Positions 1 through 6,247 of a stretch of DNA of 8,508 nucleotides are shown piece by piece. The DNA comes from Candidatus Bathyarchaeum sp. (GTDB lineage Archaea; Thermoproteota; Bathyarchaeia; Bathyarchaeales; Bathyarchaeaceae). Position numbers and translations under genes: made by a program. Every line of letters begins with the position of its first letter. Positions within the stretch are counted from its first letter, which is position 1. The stretch spans positions 1 through 8,508 of the forward strand of contig SOJY01000042.1 of assembly GCA_004376385.1 (NCBI GenBank), in the 5' to 3' direction. The notes under the pieces were generated by a model. The model was given only the letters and a program-made list of their open reading frames with translations. It had not been told where the DNA came from and did not search any database.

Positions 1-734
1 GGCGCTGTAATAAGGGGCGATGAGCATGCTTTACCCACTTCTATCTTCAACGACTGATCTTTTGCCAAGAACTTGGTGAGCAGGTCCCTTTCAGTGAATA
101 TGCCTATCGGCTCTCCGTGGCTAGTGACGATGACACTGCCGATGCTTTTCTCACCCATAATCTTTGCTACACCTTCTACGGTCGTTTCCTCATCAGCGGT
201 TATGACGTCTTTGCTCATAAAGTAATCAACTTCAAACCACGCGCGCATAGTTTCTGGGGTCTCGGGGAGACTCCGAATGAGATCTGCGGAGGTTATGATC
301 CCCACAACCTTTCCATGTTCACTGACTGCAAGTCGCCGAATTTGCTTCTCAATCATCATTTGAGCCGCCTCTTTTATGCTGGATTTTAGGGATACCATGA
401 TGAGGGGGTAGGACATGATTTTTTCAACTTTTTCCTCCTTTATGGTAACTCCACCAGCTAACCAATCTTTCTCCAGAGCAATTCCTCTATCCGCAACTTC
501 GCGCAACAGATCCCTCTCTGTGATTATGCCCACAGGCGTATCATACTTTACCACTATCAAGCTTCCAATGTGTTTTTCTCCCATTATTCTGGCAGCCTCA
601 TATAGTGTGTTTTCAGGAGTTATCGTGACAACATCATGAACCATAATCTCCTCTATCTCTTGGCGCCGCGCGCTACCGCGTTTATATTGTGTGTTTGCAC
701 TGTTATGGGCACCTGAATCGTTAAGCGTCTTCAT
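1..734 (-). CDS. Multi-CBS-domain protein, 5' part (C-terminus beyond the left edge)
   Basis: Reading the minus strand from the ATG at 734 gives 244 residues with no stop before base 1, so the gene is cut by the window edge. Three CBS domains are visible at about residues 28-80, 105-156 and 171-222, and a fourth begins near residue 231. Each complete domain ends in the usual ligand-contact signature: GIITERD (69-75), GIITSAD (145-151) and GIFTERD (211-217). The first and third are most alike (both have an IMGEK-IGS-IV block), which suggests duplication of a CBS pair. CBS pairs bind adenosine nucleotides and act as energy or redox sensors. No catalytic or DNA-binding domain is seen in this part; the first 27 residues are polar and probably disordered. 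The start is supported by a strong ribosome site (GGAGGGG at about 737-743). Family assignment is secure; what it regulates is unknown. Confidence 0.93.
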   Translation of the reverse strand, partial: MKTLNDSGAHNSANTQYKRGSARRQEIEEIMVHDVVTITPENTLYEAARIMGEKHIGSLIVVKYDTPVGIITERDLLREVADRGIALEKDWLAGGVTIKEEKVEKIMSYPLIMVSLKSSIKEAAQMMIEKQIRRLAVSEHGKVVGIITSADLIRSLPETPETMRAWFEVDYFMSKDVITADEETTVEGVAKIMGEKSIGSVIVTSHGEPIGIFTERDLLTKFLAKDQSLKIEVGKACSSPLITA

Positions 735-770
735 CTCCCCTCCTCACTACAAACATTAATTGATCCTTAA

Positions 771-780
771 ACTATATACA
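771..780 (-). promoter_or_regulatory. TATA-like box of the CBS-domain gene
   Basis: On the minus strand the bases read TGTATATAGT. The centre lies about 40 bases before the ATG at 734, so a transcript would start near 750 and leave a short leader that just holds the GGAGG ribosome site. The spacing fits an archaeal TATA box; this is inferred from sequence only. Confidence 0.55.
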
Positions 781-794
781 TTTATTCATAAATG
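779..794. repeat. 16-base inverted repeat next to the CBS-gene TATA box
   Basis: CATTTAT and ATAAATG are perfect inverted arms separated by two bases (TC). The dyad overlaps the upstream edge of the TATA-like box, where TFB would bind, so a protein bound here could block initiation. It may be an operator. The AT-rich background makes chance a real alternative. Confidence 0.4.
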
Positions 795-823
795 AATTTA
801 ACGTAAATACACGAATAACAGGT

Positions 824-1015
824 CTAATCTGGGTACCATTTTCCGACAAAAAAGATTTTTGTGCCGTCTTTTGAGAAGATGGGGTCGTGGCAAAGAAAAT
901 CTGCTGGAAAATAGTCAGGAGTAATGTTGCGGTTTTCTGAGCCATCCGAGTTCATGAGGTAACTGTCATATTTTCCCTCATCAACACCCGTACACAAAGA
1001 CAATCCAAACAGATA
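824..1015 (-). pseudogene. C-terminal remnant of a TolB-like beta-propeller protein
   Basis: The minus strand reads 63 residues to a TAG at 824-826. The peptide contains two features typical of TolB/WD40-like PD40 blades: YLMNSDGSENRNIT (the 'YLMNADGSN-RRLT' strand-turn) and PIFSKDGTKIFFVGKW (the 'P-FSPDGKKIVF' strand). The frame is closed upstream by a TAG at 1016-1018. There is no good start codon or ribosome site, and nothing beyond that stop resembles a propeller, so this looks like the surviving 3' end of a larger secreted or periplasm-type propeller gene. It sits between the CBS-gene promoter and the repeats upstream of the ATPase. A rearrangement that removed the 5' part would explain it. 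It could also be a short expressed protein starting at a TTG near 1003, but I think that is unlikely. Confidence 0.6.
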
Positions 1016-1023
1016 CTAGCGTA

Positions 1024-1073
1024 TGTGTTTGAATCAAATCAATATGTAAGATTTGCCCAAAAATTCAAACACA
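1024..1073. repeat. Long bulged inverted repeat (hairpin) upstream of the HerA-like gene
   Basis: The left arm is 17 bases (1024-1040, TGTGTTTGAATCAAATC). Its complement is split on the right into GATTTG (1050-1055) and ATTCAAACACA (1063-1073), separated by a 7-base bulge, CCCAAAA. The inner loop is 9 bases (1041-1049). All 17 pairs are Watson-Crick. The structure lies 65-115 bases before the ATPase start and upstream of its TATA-like box, so it is more likely a DNA site or a separate RNA than part of the ATPase leader. Confidence 0.6.
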
Positions 1074-1089
1074 AACAGTTAACCTGTTT
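1073..1089. repeat. Small inverted repeat AAACAG-TTAAC-CTGTTT
   Basis: Six-base perfect arms (1073-1078 and 1084-1089) with a 5-base spacer, beginning at the last base of the larger hairpin and ending about 12 bases before the TATA-like box of the ATPase gene. The position would suit a regulator binding just upstream of the core promoter. Confidence 0.4.
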
Positions 1090-1100
1090 CAATTTTCGGA

Positions 1101-1116
1101 GATAGATAAATAAAAA
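1101..1116 (+). promoter_or_regulatory. TATA-like box of the HerA-like ATPase gene
   Basis: The A/T run GATAGATAAATAAAAA is centred about 30 bases before the ATG at 1139. That would place the transcript start at or just before the start codon. No clear Shine-Dalgarno site precedes the ATG (only ACGGGG directly against it), which fits a leaderless transcript. Confidence 0.5.
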
Positions 1117-1138
1117 AGATGATAGTAAGCTTACGGGG

Positions 1139-3283
1139 ATGGGAACAAACTTGTCTTTTTTCTTAGGCAAAGAACGGGAAACAGAAACTCGAGTTGAATT
1201 ACCTGTAGAGGCTCTTCACCGTCACTTGATGGCTCTTGGAGCCAGCGGCTCAGGCAAAACTGTGCTATGCAAATGCATGATGGAAGAGGCTGTACGCCAC
1301 AATATCCCCGTAGTCATAGTTGACCCCCAAGGCGACATCTCCTCTCTCGCCCTGAAAGGAGACCCCGAAGAGATGGAGAGCCACGGAATACCCCTGACAA
1401 TGCAAGAGGAGTATTTCGAGAAGGCGAGGATAGCCATATTTACTCCTGCCAGCAGCAAAGGCATCCCCATCAGCGTCAATCCTCTTTCGTTTCCGTCAGA
1501 GGACACTCCTCATGAGGAAGCTATCCTTGCTATTGACTTGACGGCTACTTCTCTCTCAAGCTTTCTCGGATACGACCTAGCCTCAGACGCTGGAAAAGGA
1601 GCCAAAGCATACCTGTTCACGATTCTGGAGTATCTGTGGCAAAAAGGAGAAACCATCAAAGACATGGGGCACATGGCTGAAATAGTGCTGAATCCTCCTT
1701 CAAGAATCACCGAAATGCTCCAGTATCTAGTCACAAAGAAGGAGCCTCAAGACATCGCCCGTAAGCTGCGGTTCCTTACTGTGGGAACACCATCCCTCAT
1801 GTTTCAGAAGGGCGTCCAAATCGACATGGACATGTTCATGGACAAGAGCGACGGAAAGGTGCCCCTTAACATCATCTACATGAACACGCTCAGCTCCACA
1901 AACGACAAGCAGTTCTTCCTTGCCACCCTACTCAGGGAACTTTATTGCTGGATGCTAAAGAATCCCTCAGAGGACATCCAGTTGCTCTTCTACGTCGACG
2001 AAATCGCACCGTACATTCCGCCTTATCCACGGAATCCTCCACCAAAAGAAGCCTACGCCTTTCTCTTCAAGCAAGCACGAAAATATGGAGTTGGACTTGT
2101 AGCCGCCACCCAAAACATAACCGACATCGACTACAAAGCCCTTGCACAGGTTAATACTTGGTGCTTGGGTCGCATGATGACCCAGCAAGACATCTCAAGG
2201 GTAAAACAGATTATACAGTCAATAGACCCAACCCACGCCGAAGCTGTTCTGCAGAAGCTTCCGAGTCTCCGAACCGGCGAATTTCTCATGCTGTCCCCAG
2301 ACGTCTATGATGACGTAGTGAATTTTCAGGTTCGATGGCTAGTAACAGACCACATGACAATGGATGAGCAAGACATTTCAAAGTCAATATCCCCTGAAAC
2401 CAAGCAGTTCTTCGAGAAGTTCAAGATAAAACAAGAAAAGAAACCAAAAACAGCGAAGCCTGCTTTTCCTTCTCTTCCTCCACCGAAAGCTCTTGCCGAG
2501 CGAATTACAATACTGCTCAATTCTGTTAGGCAAAGTGTCTCCGCGGAATATATTGCAGAGAACCTGAATGTGATTGTCAAAGATGCTGAAAAGGCGCTTA
2601 AGTCCCTCGTCAGATCCAAAGTTGTAAAGAAAAGCAGAGTTAAAGGCGACGAAGAGTATCTATATTGGCTGTCCAAATTCGGCTTCGAACCCTCCAAAAA
2701 CGTTTTGGGAGAAGTTTTGGCGATTCCAACGAGGATAACTCAGGTGGAAGCCTTTAAGAGAGCTAAATCATGGCTTGAAGGCGGTCTCTTCAGTAAGAAA
2801 GAAGAATTTTATGACGCAACGTTTTCTCACATGCCCATCTGGAAGGTTTCAGCAACCCGCAAAACTAAACACCTGTTCTTTTTTAGGAGAGAAGAAGTGG
2901 ACACGTACTACGTTAGCGCCACGACCGGAGCCATGATTTCTCTTGAAAAAGGCGCAATGCTGTTTCACAAGCTGATGACAAAGAGTGCTGGAAAACTCAA
3001 AGACTTGGATGATGATGATGACATCACGTTTATTCCAAGGCTTCCCAGAGAGATTCCTAGAATTCCTAAAATAAAGATGGGACGAGACAAAATTTACTCA
3101 ACATTAAGGTTAACATTAGGGGTCAGCCCAGTTTCTTCTGAGATTGTATTGTTGCCCGTGTGGACCCTCAAGGTAAGACACAAAAAGAAGAAGAAAAAGC
3201 GTTCAATCGTCATGGACGCAGCTACAGGACGCAGACTAGTTGGACACTTCAAACCACAACGCCGCTCTACCCGAAAACGCTAA
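1139..3283 (+). CDS. HerA/FtsK-like ATPase with winged-helix and basic C-terminal region
   Basis: This is a 714-residue P-loop ATPase of the HerA-FtsK group. Visible are Walker A GASGSGKT (34-41), the family motif VVIVDPQGD (58-66), Walker B LLFYVDEI (282-289) and the sensor AATQN (322-326) in an ARKYGVG context. These proteins are ring-forming motors on DNA; substrate and partner are not shown here. The HAS-barrel usual at the N-terminus of true HerA is absent, since the P-loop starts near residue 34. Residues 430-452 are a Lys/Pro linker, and about 452-513 look like a winged helix. The C-terminal part holds two copies of a W...A-T-T/A-G element (W568...TTG597 and W675...ATG697), a run of five Asp (624-628) and a lysine-rich patch (682-687). 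No NurA lies beside it, so a classical end-resection role is not supported. A cytosolic motor with DNA-binding C-terminus is my inference. Confidence 0.88.
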   Translation: MGTNLSFFLGKERETETRVELPVEALHRHLMALGASGSGKTVLCKCMMEEAVRHNIPVVIVDPQGDISSLALKGDPEEMESHGIPLTMQEEYFEKARIAIFTPASSKGIPISVNPLSFPSEDTPHEEAILAIDLTATSLSSFLGYDLASDAGKGAKAYLFTILEYLWQKGETIKDMGHMAEIVLNPPSRITEMLQYLVTKKEPQDIARKLRFLTVGTPSLMFQKGVQIDMDMFMDKSDGKVPLNIIYMNTLSSTNDKQFFLATLLRELYCWMLKNPSEDIQLLFYVDEIAPYIPPYPRNPPPKEAYAFLFKQARKYGVGLVAATQNITDIDYKALAQVNTWCLGRMMTQQDISRVKQIIQSIDPTHAEAVLQKLPSLRTGEFLMLSPDVYDDVVNFQVRWLVTDHMTMDEQDISKSISPETKQFFEKFKIKQEKKPKTAKPAFPSLPPPKALAERITILLNSVRQSVSAEYIAENLNVIVKDAEKALKSLVRSKVVKKSRVKGDEEYLYWLSKFGFEPSKNVLGEVLAIPTRITQVEAFKRAKSWLEGGLFSKKEEFYDATFSHMPIWKVSATRKTKHLFFFRREEVDTYYVSATTGAMISLEKGAMLFHKLMTKSAGKLKDLDDDDDITFIPRLPREIPRIPKIKMGRDKIYSTLRLTLGVSPVSSEIVLLPVWTLKVRHKKKKKKRSIVMDAATGRRLVGHFKPQRRSTRKR

Positions 3284-3297
3284 AATTTAATCAACAA

Positions 3298-3305
3298 CTA
3301 TAAAC
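3298..3305 (+). promoter_or_regulatory. TATA-like box of the 55-residue gene
   Basis: CTATAAAC lies about 52 bases before the TTG start at 3353. A transcript starting near 3327 would contain the GGAGATGA ribosome site. The box lies just past the ATPase stop, so the small gene could be expressed on its own as well as by read-through. Confidence 0.45.
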
Positions 3306-3352
3306 CATTTTAGCTCAATCACATTAGGTAACTGAAATGGAGATGAGAGACT

Positions 3353-3520
3353 TTGAATGCAGAAGACGAATTGGTTTCTAAACTTAAAGCAGAAATAGGC
3401 AAAACGTTGCCTCCAATGTTCGGTGGAATGGCGGAGAACATGCTAGAAAGCAACAAAGACGTAATCATGAACTGGCTAAAAGAAAACAAAGACTTAGTGA
3501 AACAAGTGATTGAAAGCTAA
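3353..3520 (+). CDS. Small acidic/amphipathic protein of unknown function, 55 residues
   Basis: The frame starts at TTG 3353, encodes 55 residues and ends with TAA at 3518-3520. A TGA at 3344-3346 closes the frame upstream, so TTG is the only plausible start. It has a good ribosome site, GGAGATGA (3339-3346), about 7-10 bases away. First codon positions are mostly purine and the residue mix is natural: N-terminal acidic helix (AEDELVSKLKAEIG), a short TLPPMFGGM turn, and a second helix ending KENKDLVKQVIES. There is no signal peptide, membrane segment or cysteine. I do not recognise the family. It follows the HerA-like ATPase by 69 bases on the same strand, so a partner or accessory subunit is possible, but the separate TATA-like box weakens the operon argument. 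Confidence 0.72.
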   Translation: MNAEDELVSKLKAEIGKTLPPMFGGMAENMLESNKDVIMNWLKENKDLVKQVIES

Positions 3521-3541
3521 CACCACACAATACGTGCGAGA

Positions 3542-3558
3542 GGGTTAAATTTTAACCC
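3542..3558. repeat. 17-base near-perfect palindrome GGGTTAAA-T-TTTAACCC
   Basis: Eight-base arms around one central base, 91 bases before the preferred start of the next gene and 22 bases after the small gene's stop. The AT core could also serve as the TATA box of the downstream gene, which would place the transcript start near 3575. A dyad centred on a TATA box suggests repressor control. As RNA the loop would be tight, so a protein site is the more natural reading. Confidence 0.4.
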
Positions 3559-3648
3559 CAACAAGATTTTCAAAGCATGTGCAATCGATAGTGTTTTAAG
3601 AATATGCTTGTAATAGTAGTTTTTGAAGGGTCAGGGGGATTGTCATTT

Positions 3649-4443
3649 ATGGGATTCCATCTTTTTTCGTCTAGGCGGGCTATTACGCGTGTACAAGCTA
3701 TTGCTGTTATAGGGATCATCATTATCGCAGCGGTTGGCGGCTTGTGGTATTATATCAATCAAGCCCCATCTACCAATCCAGCTCCCTTTTCTATGGAAGT
3801 GATTTCTAGGCCCACTATTCCTGTGGGAGTAGAAGAGAACATTATGTCTATAGCTGGTCAGAGAGTTGTTTTTCTTGTGGCTGTCGAGGACACAGGAGAA
3901 GGAAGTGGCTATGGAAAGGCTGTCGACATCTCAGCAACAGTCTCGGGCGCTGAAGTAACCGTTTATAATCCGGCAATAAAATCTGGAGAAGTTGCTGAAG
4001 TAACTATGACACCGGATCAGGTGAGTACAAACAAGGTTTTGGCGCTCACTATTCGTGGGCAGAGAAGTGGACTGGAACAAACAGAAACCATTACTGTTGA
4101 GGTAATAGACTGGGAAGACGAATTAGGCGCACTAGCTGCGGAGATGCAAGATAAGTTTATTCCATGGCTTATCACCAATCACCCCGAGTTTGGTATAACA
4201 ACCGAAACAGAGTGGACCGGGACCATTGTAAACCCAAACATCATGGTCGTCATGCATTACATCTTCTATTCAGATGACTGGGAAATGTATTTGACATGGC
4301 ATGTCACCATTCAACCACACGATTGGACAAGAATCTATCTCAGATCCCGATTTACAGAGACACAATCATCATATGCTTTCGAAATCTCGTCGGTGCAAGG
4401 ACAAGAAGAGCCGCATTCCATAGAACTCCCCGACTGGGTTTGA
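3649..4443 (+). CDS. Membrane-anchored extracellular protein, function unknown
   Basis: I choose the ATG at 3649 over the one at 3604. A strong ribosome site (CAGGGGGA, 3632-3639) precedes it, and it gives a normal leader: MGFHLFSSRR, then a membrane helix at about residues 16-36. The 264-residue product has a short basic cytoplasmic end, a Pro/Asn/Ser-rich linker (37-47), a beta-rich region (about 48-152) resembling an Ig or CARDB-type fold, a helix (154-170), and an aromatic C-terminal region (200-250) with DDWEMYLTWHVT and HDWTRIYLRSRF. I have an impression of similar anchored proteins in uncultivated archaea, but no named family and no cysteine pattern or catalytic motif. It is probably held on the outer face of the membrane with the beta domain outside. 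The next gene overlaps or touches its stop. Confidence 0.8.
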   Translation: MGFHLFSSRRAITRVQAIAVIGIIIIAAVGGLWYYINQAPSTNPAPFSMEVISRPTIPVGVEENIMSIAGQRVVFLVAVEDTGEGSGYGKAVDISATVSGAEVTVYNPAIKSGEVAEVTMTPDQVSTNKVLALTIRGQRSGLEQTETITVEVIDWEDELGALAAEMQDKFIPWLITNHPEFGITTETEWTGTIVNPNIMVVMHYIFYSDDWEMYLTWHVTIQPHDWTRIYLRSRFTETQSSYAFEISSVQGQEEPHSIELPDWV

Positions 4444-4771
4444 TTGAATACACGCATATTGACACAGAACGCCATATTCTTTTTGGCGCTGCTATCATTG
4501 CTATCTCCTATTGGATGGTCTTGGTTTGCATCGGCTCATCTGCTGACAGTGCCCTCAAAGCTGCTCTCTACCGATACGCCACAATGGGGAAAGTCGCTCC
4601 AGGATTTACGGAGGAGACTTTCAGGAGGCCTTGGAGGAAACAAGGAAAACCGTCCTGGAGGGCAACTTGGGGGCCCATGAAGCCATGGGAAATATGACAT
4701 CCAAACTTTACCATGAAACGATTAATGCGTGGCTGAATTCACTGGCTTCTGAACTTTTGGAGTTTTCTTAA
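4440..4771 (+). pseudogene. Small membrane protein gene interrupted by one frameshift
   Basis: Two adjoining frames join into one sensible protein. From TTG 4440 (overlapping the previous stop as TTGA) the frame gives a membrane helix, HILFGAAIIAISYWMVLVCI, then ADSALKAALYRY and APGFTEE up to about 4616. The frame one base back continues DFQEALEETRKTVLEGNLG (from 4616) and MTSKLYHETINAWLNSLASE to a TAA at 4769-4771. Purine-first codons dominate in both parts and drop out on the far side of the join. Missing one G in the GGAGGAG run at 4611-4616 would explain the break. The repaired product has about 110 residues, one N-terminal helix and a soluble helical tail. The last 33 bases overlap the 3' end of the convergent MetF-like gene. 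The start is uncertain. Whether this is real decay or an assembly error cannot be told from the sequence. Confidence 0.5.
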
Positions 4772-5467
4772 TAGCTCTTTGTCGCCTTCGGGGTCTCCGG
4801 CGCATGTTACTATTATGCCGTCTACGATGCCTTCTAGTTTCGCTGCAAAATCTTCAACATGGTCAATAGTTGTGGTGGTTGGCCATCCAATCATTTTTAT
4901 GATATCGGCGTTTTTTGGTGTCCCCACCAAGAAGTATGAGTAGATGGGTTTGTTTAGGCGTTTGCACTCTTTTGCCACTTGCTCCAATACTGGGAGGGAT
5001 TTGTCTTCAAGCCTCATGAACATTACAAAGTCCCATGGGTCTTTAACTCGTGCAATAGTGTCCTCAACAGATCGTCGGGCTGAAAGTAAGCATCCTAACT
5101 TCAGATTTTTGACCTTTACTGTTGTGCGCAAGAATTTTCGGGCTTCCTCCGAGGATTTCAACATTTTTATTGGTTCTCCATATTTAGGAACATCACCCAT
5201 GGTAAGGGCAAGACCATCGAGGCCTATAACATCTGCCGCTAAAGCCAAACCGCCCACTTCAACTGGACCTTTATAGTGCAATATGAATATGGGTATCACA
5301 ATTTTGTCTGGGTATTTGTTCTTGAGTATGCAACTAACCACAGTACCGCTTGGCGCTGGAAAACCAGCTGCACCGTCTGTAACGTTCCATCCATCAACTA
5401 AATCTTTTGTTTCTTCGGCAAGCTTCAGAAATTTGCGTGTTGGAACAAACTCATGTAATATTTTCAT
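4739..5467 (-). CDS. MetF-like (methylenetetrahydrofolate reductase family) TIM-barrel protein
   Basis: The product has 242 residues, somewhat short for MetF (about 290), with a (beta/alpha) barrel pattern. The segments GWNVTDGAAG (27-36) and GLDGLALTMGDVPK (82-95) match the two family landmarks: the 'NVTD' strand and the 'LALTGD-PP' strand near the flavin and folate. IPIFILHYKG (58-67) corresponds to the usual 'HLTC' strand but keeps only His. MetF-type enzymes reduce methylene- to methyl-tetrahydrofolate or a pterin analogue with FAD, in methionine supply or the Wood-Ljungdahl methyl branch. The altered TMGD and the short length leave room for a different substrate. The start ATG lies 17 bases inside the preceding gene, so translation is probably coupled. 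The protein should be cytosolic. Superfamily is fairly sure; the exact reaction is not. Confidence 0.65.
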   Translation of the reverse strand: MKILHEFVPTRKFLKLAEETKDLVDGWNVTDGAAGFPAPSGTVVSCILKNKYPDKIVIPIFILHYKGPVEVGGLALAADVIGLDGLALTMGDVPKYGEPIKMLKSSEEARKFLRTTVKVKNLKLGCLLSARRSVEDTIARVKDPWDFVMFMRLEDKSLPVLEQVAKECKRLNKPIYSYFLVGTPKNADIIKMIGWPTTTTIDHVEDFAAKLEGIVDGIIVTCAGDPEGDKELLRKLQKFRSQ

Positions 5468-6035
5468 TTAATAATTCTCCTGTAGTAAGGTCAAACCGCA
5501 TTTCTTTATCATTAGAAAACACAACCCAAAAAACTTTACTGTTTTTTTGTTCTACGTGAACATTCTCAATCTTCCGATTAGTCTTAGCAGCCGCGATGGC
5601 TAAGATCTCATGTCGTGCAAGAACCTTTCTACGTGTGATTATGAAGCCTTTAACTTTTTCCTCATATAACTCGACCATCGGCGTTAATTCTGCATCAATG
5701 GGTATCGAGATGAAAGGCGAAATTTGTGCTTCTTTAATCTCTTTATCTGATATTTTTTCGTAAGCTCTTTGTGTTACGTGGTTTGGGATTGGTACGTGAG
5801 CAAGAGTCTCTTTTGCGATTTCTAAATTGACGCTTCCGAGTTCTAATAGGCCCGAAAAATGTGTTTGTCCTTTTTCTAGGATTTGACGAAGCAGATCCAA
5901 AAGAGTTTCCGAAACACAATAATAAGCCGCATTTCCTGCTACGCTAATTTTGGCTGCCCAGTAACATTCACCGTCTTCCATGGGCATGAAGAACCGGAGT
6001 CGATCACCACTGTGTAATATATTACAAGATTCCAT
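5451..6035 (-). CDS. Uncharacterised protein with PepSY-like C-terminus, first gene of the MetF-like operon
   Basis: I place the start at the ATG at 6035 (194 residues): GGGGTGA (6044-6050) lies 8 bases before it. A GTG at 6047 in the same frame would add four residues but has no room for a ribosome site. There is no signal peptide or membrane helix. The N-terminal half (FFMPMEDGECYWAAKISVAG) looks like a beta-sheet domain. The middle is helical and charged. The last 60 residues (ITRRKVLARHEILAIAAAK, then KVFWVVFSNDKEMRFDLTTG) have the helix-strand-strand order and W-x-V...D-x-TTG end of a PepSY-like domain, here apparently cytosolic. I do not recognise the N-terminal part. The 17-base overlap with the MetF-like gene suggests joint expression and perhaps a shared complex or pathway. 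Confidence 0.72.
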   Translation of the reverse strand: MESCNILHSGDRLRFFMPMEDGECYWAAKISVAGNAAYYCVSETLLDLLRQILEKGQTHFSGLLELGSVNLEIAKETLAHVPIPNHVTQRAYEKISDKEIKEAQISPFISIPIDAELTPMVELYEEKVKGFIITRRKVLARHEILAIAAAKTNRKIENVHVEQKNSKVFWVVFSNDKEMRFDLTTGELLNENIT

Positions 6036-6039
6036 CAAA

Positions 6040-6072
6040 TCATTCACCCCACATCAAGTTACTAACGGTCAT
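6040..6072 (-). promoter_or_regulatory. Short leader reading frame (10 codons) before the MetF-like operon
   Basis: On the minus strand AAGGAGAT (6081-6088) is followed after 8 bases by ATG (6072), giving MTVSNLMWGE and a TGA at 6040-6042. The ribosome site is better than that of the main gene. The TGA lies four bases before the main ATG (6035), so ribosomes finishing the leader could restart there. It may be a coupling or regulatory leader peptide. Alternatively this was the original gene start and a frameshift has since separated it. Confidence 0.45.
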
Positions 6073-6186
6073 ATTACAGTATCTCCTTTAAAAAAAGTTT
6101 TGATGTTTTTGGGGCTATTTTTTTGCAACGTGATTGGAACGCTAAGCCTTAAAAAGTTAATAGTGTAGGTCTCAGTTATGCGCCAG

Positions 6187-6206
6187 AGGCTTTTATGAAA
6201 AGGCCT
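6187..6206 (+). promoter_or_regulatory. TATA-like box within a dyad, zinc-ribbon gene
   Basis: AGGCTTTTATGAAAAGGCCT has inverted arms (AGGC-TTTT and AAAAGGCCT, one bulged base) around a TATA-like CTTTTATGAAAAG. It lies about 50 bases before the ATG at 6248 and would give a leader of about 25 bases. A dyad over the TATA box hints at repression. Evidence is positional only. Confidence 0.35.
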
Positions 6207-6247
6207 AAATGTGCAGATAGAACATTATTGTGTTTTGGGGCTGTTTA

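Noticed and set aside
117..639. Plus-strand open frames at 117-389 and 415-639
   Set aside because: Antisense to a clear three-domain CBS protein; no family resemblance.
1222..2697. Minus-strand and off-frame open frames inside the ATPase gene
   Set aside because: Shadows of a strongly supported P-loop ATPase frame; residue composition unlike real proteins.
3604..3648. Extra 15 N-terminal residues (start at ATG 3604) for the anchored extracellular protein
   Set aside because: They would place hydrophobic residues before the basic RR segment, and the ATG at 3649 has a clear ribosome site and gives a standard leader.
4444..4680. 78-residue reading frame from TTG 4444 with a signal-peptide-like N-terminus, in frame with the preceding gene after its TGA
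   Set aside because: First-position purine bias is weak, the tail is Gly/Pro-rich and no ribosome site precedes it; the neighbouring frames joined at 4616 give a better protein. The signal-like stretch is probably the shifted reading of a real membrane helix. Stop read-through of the upstream gene is not supported.
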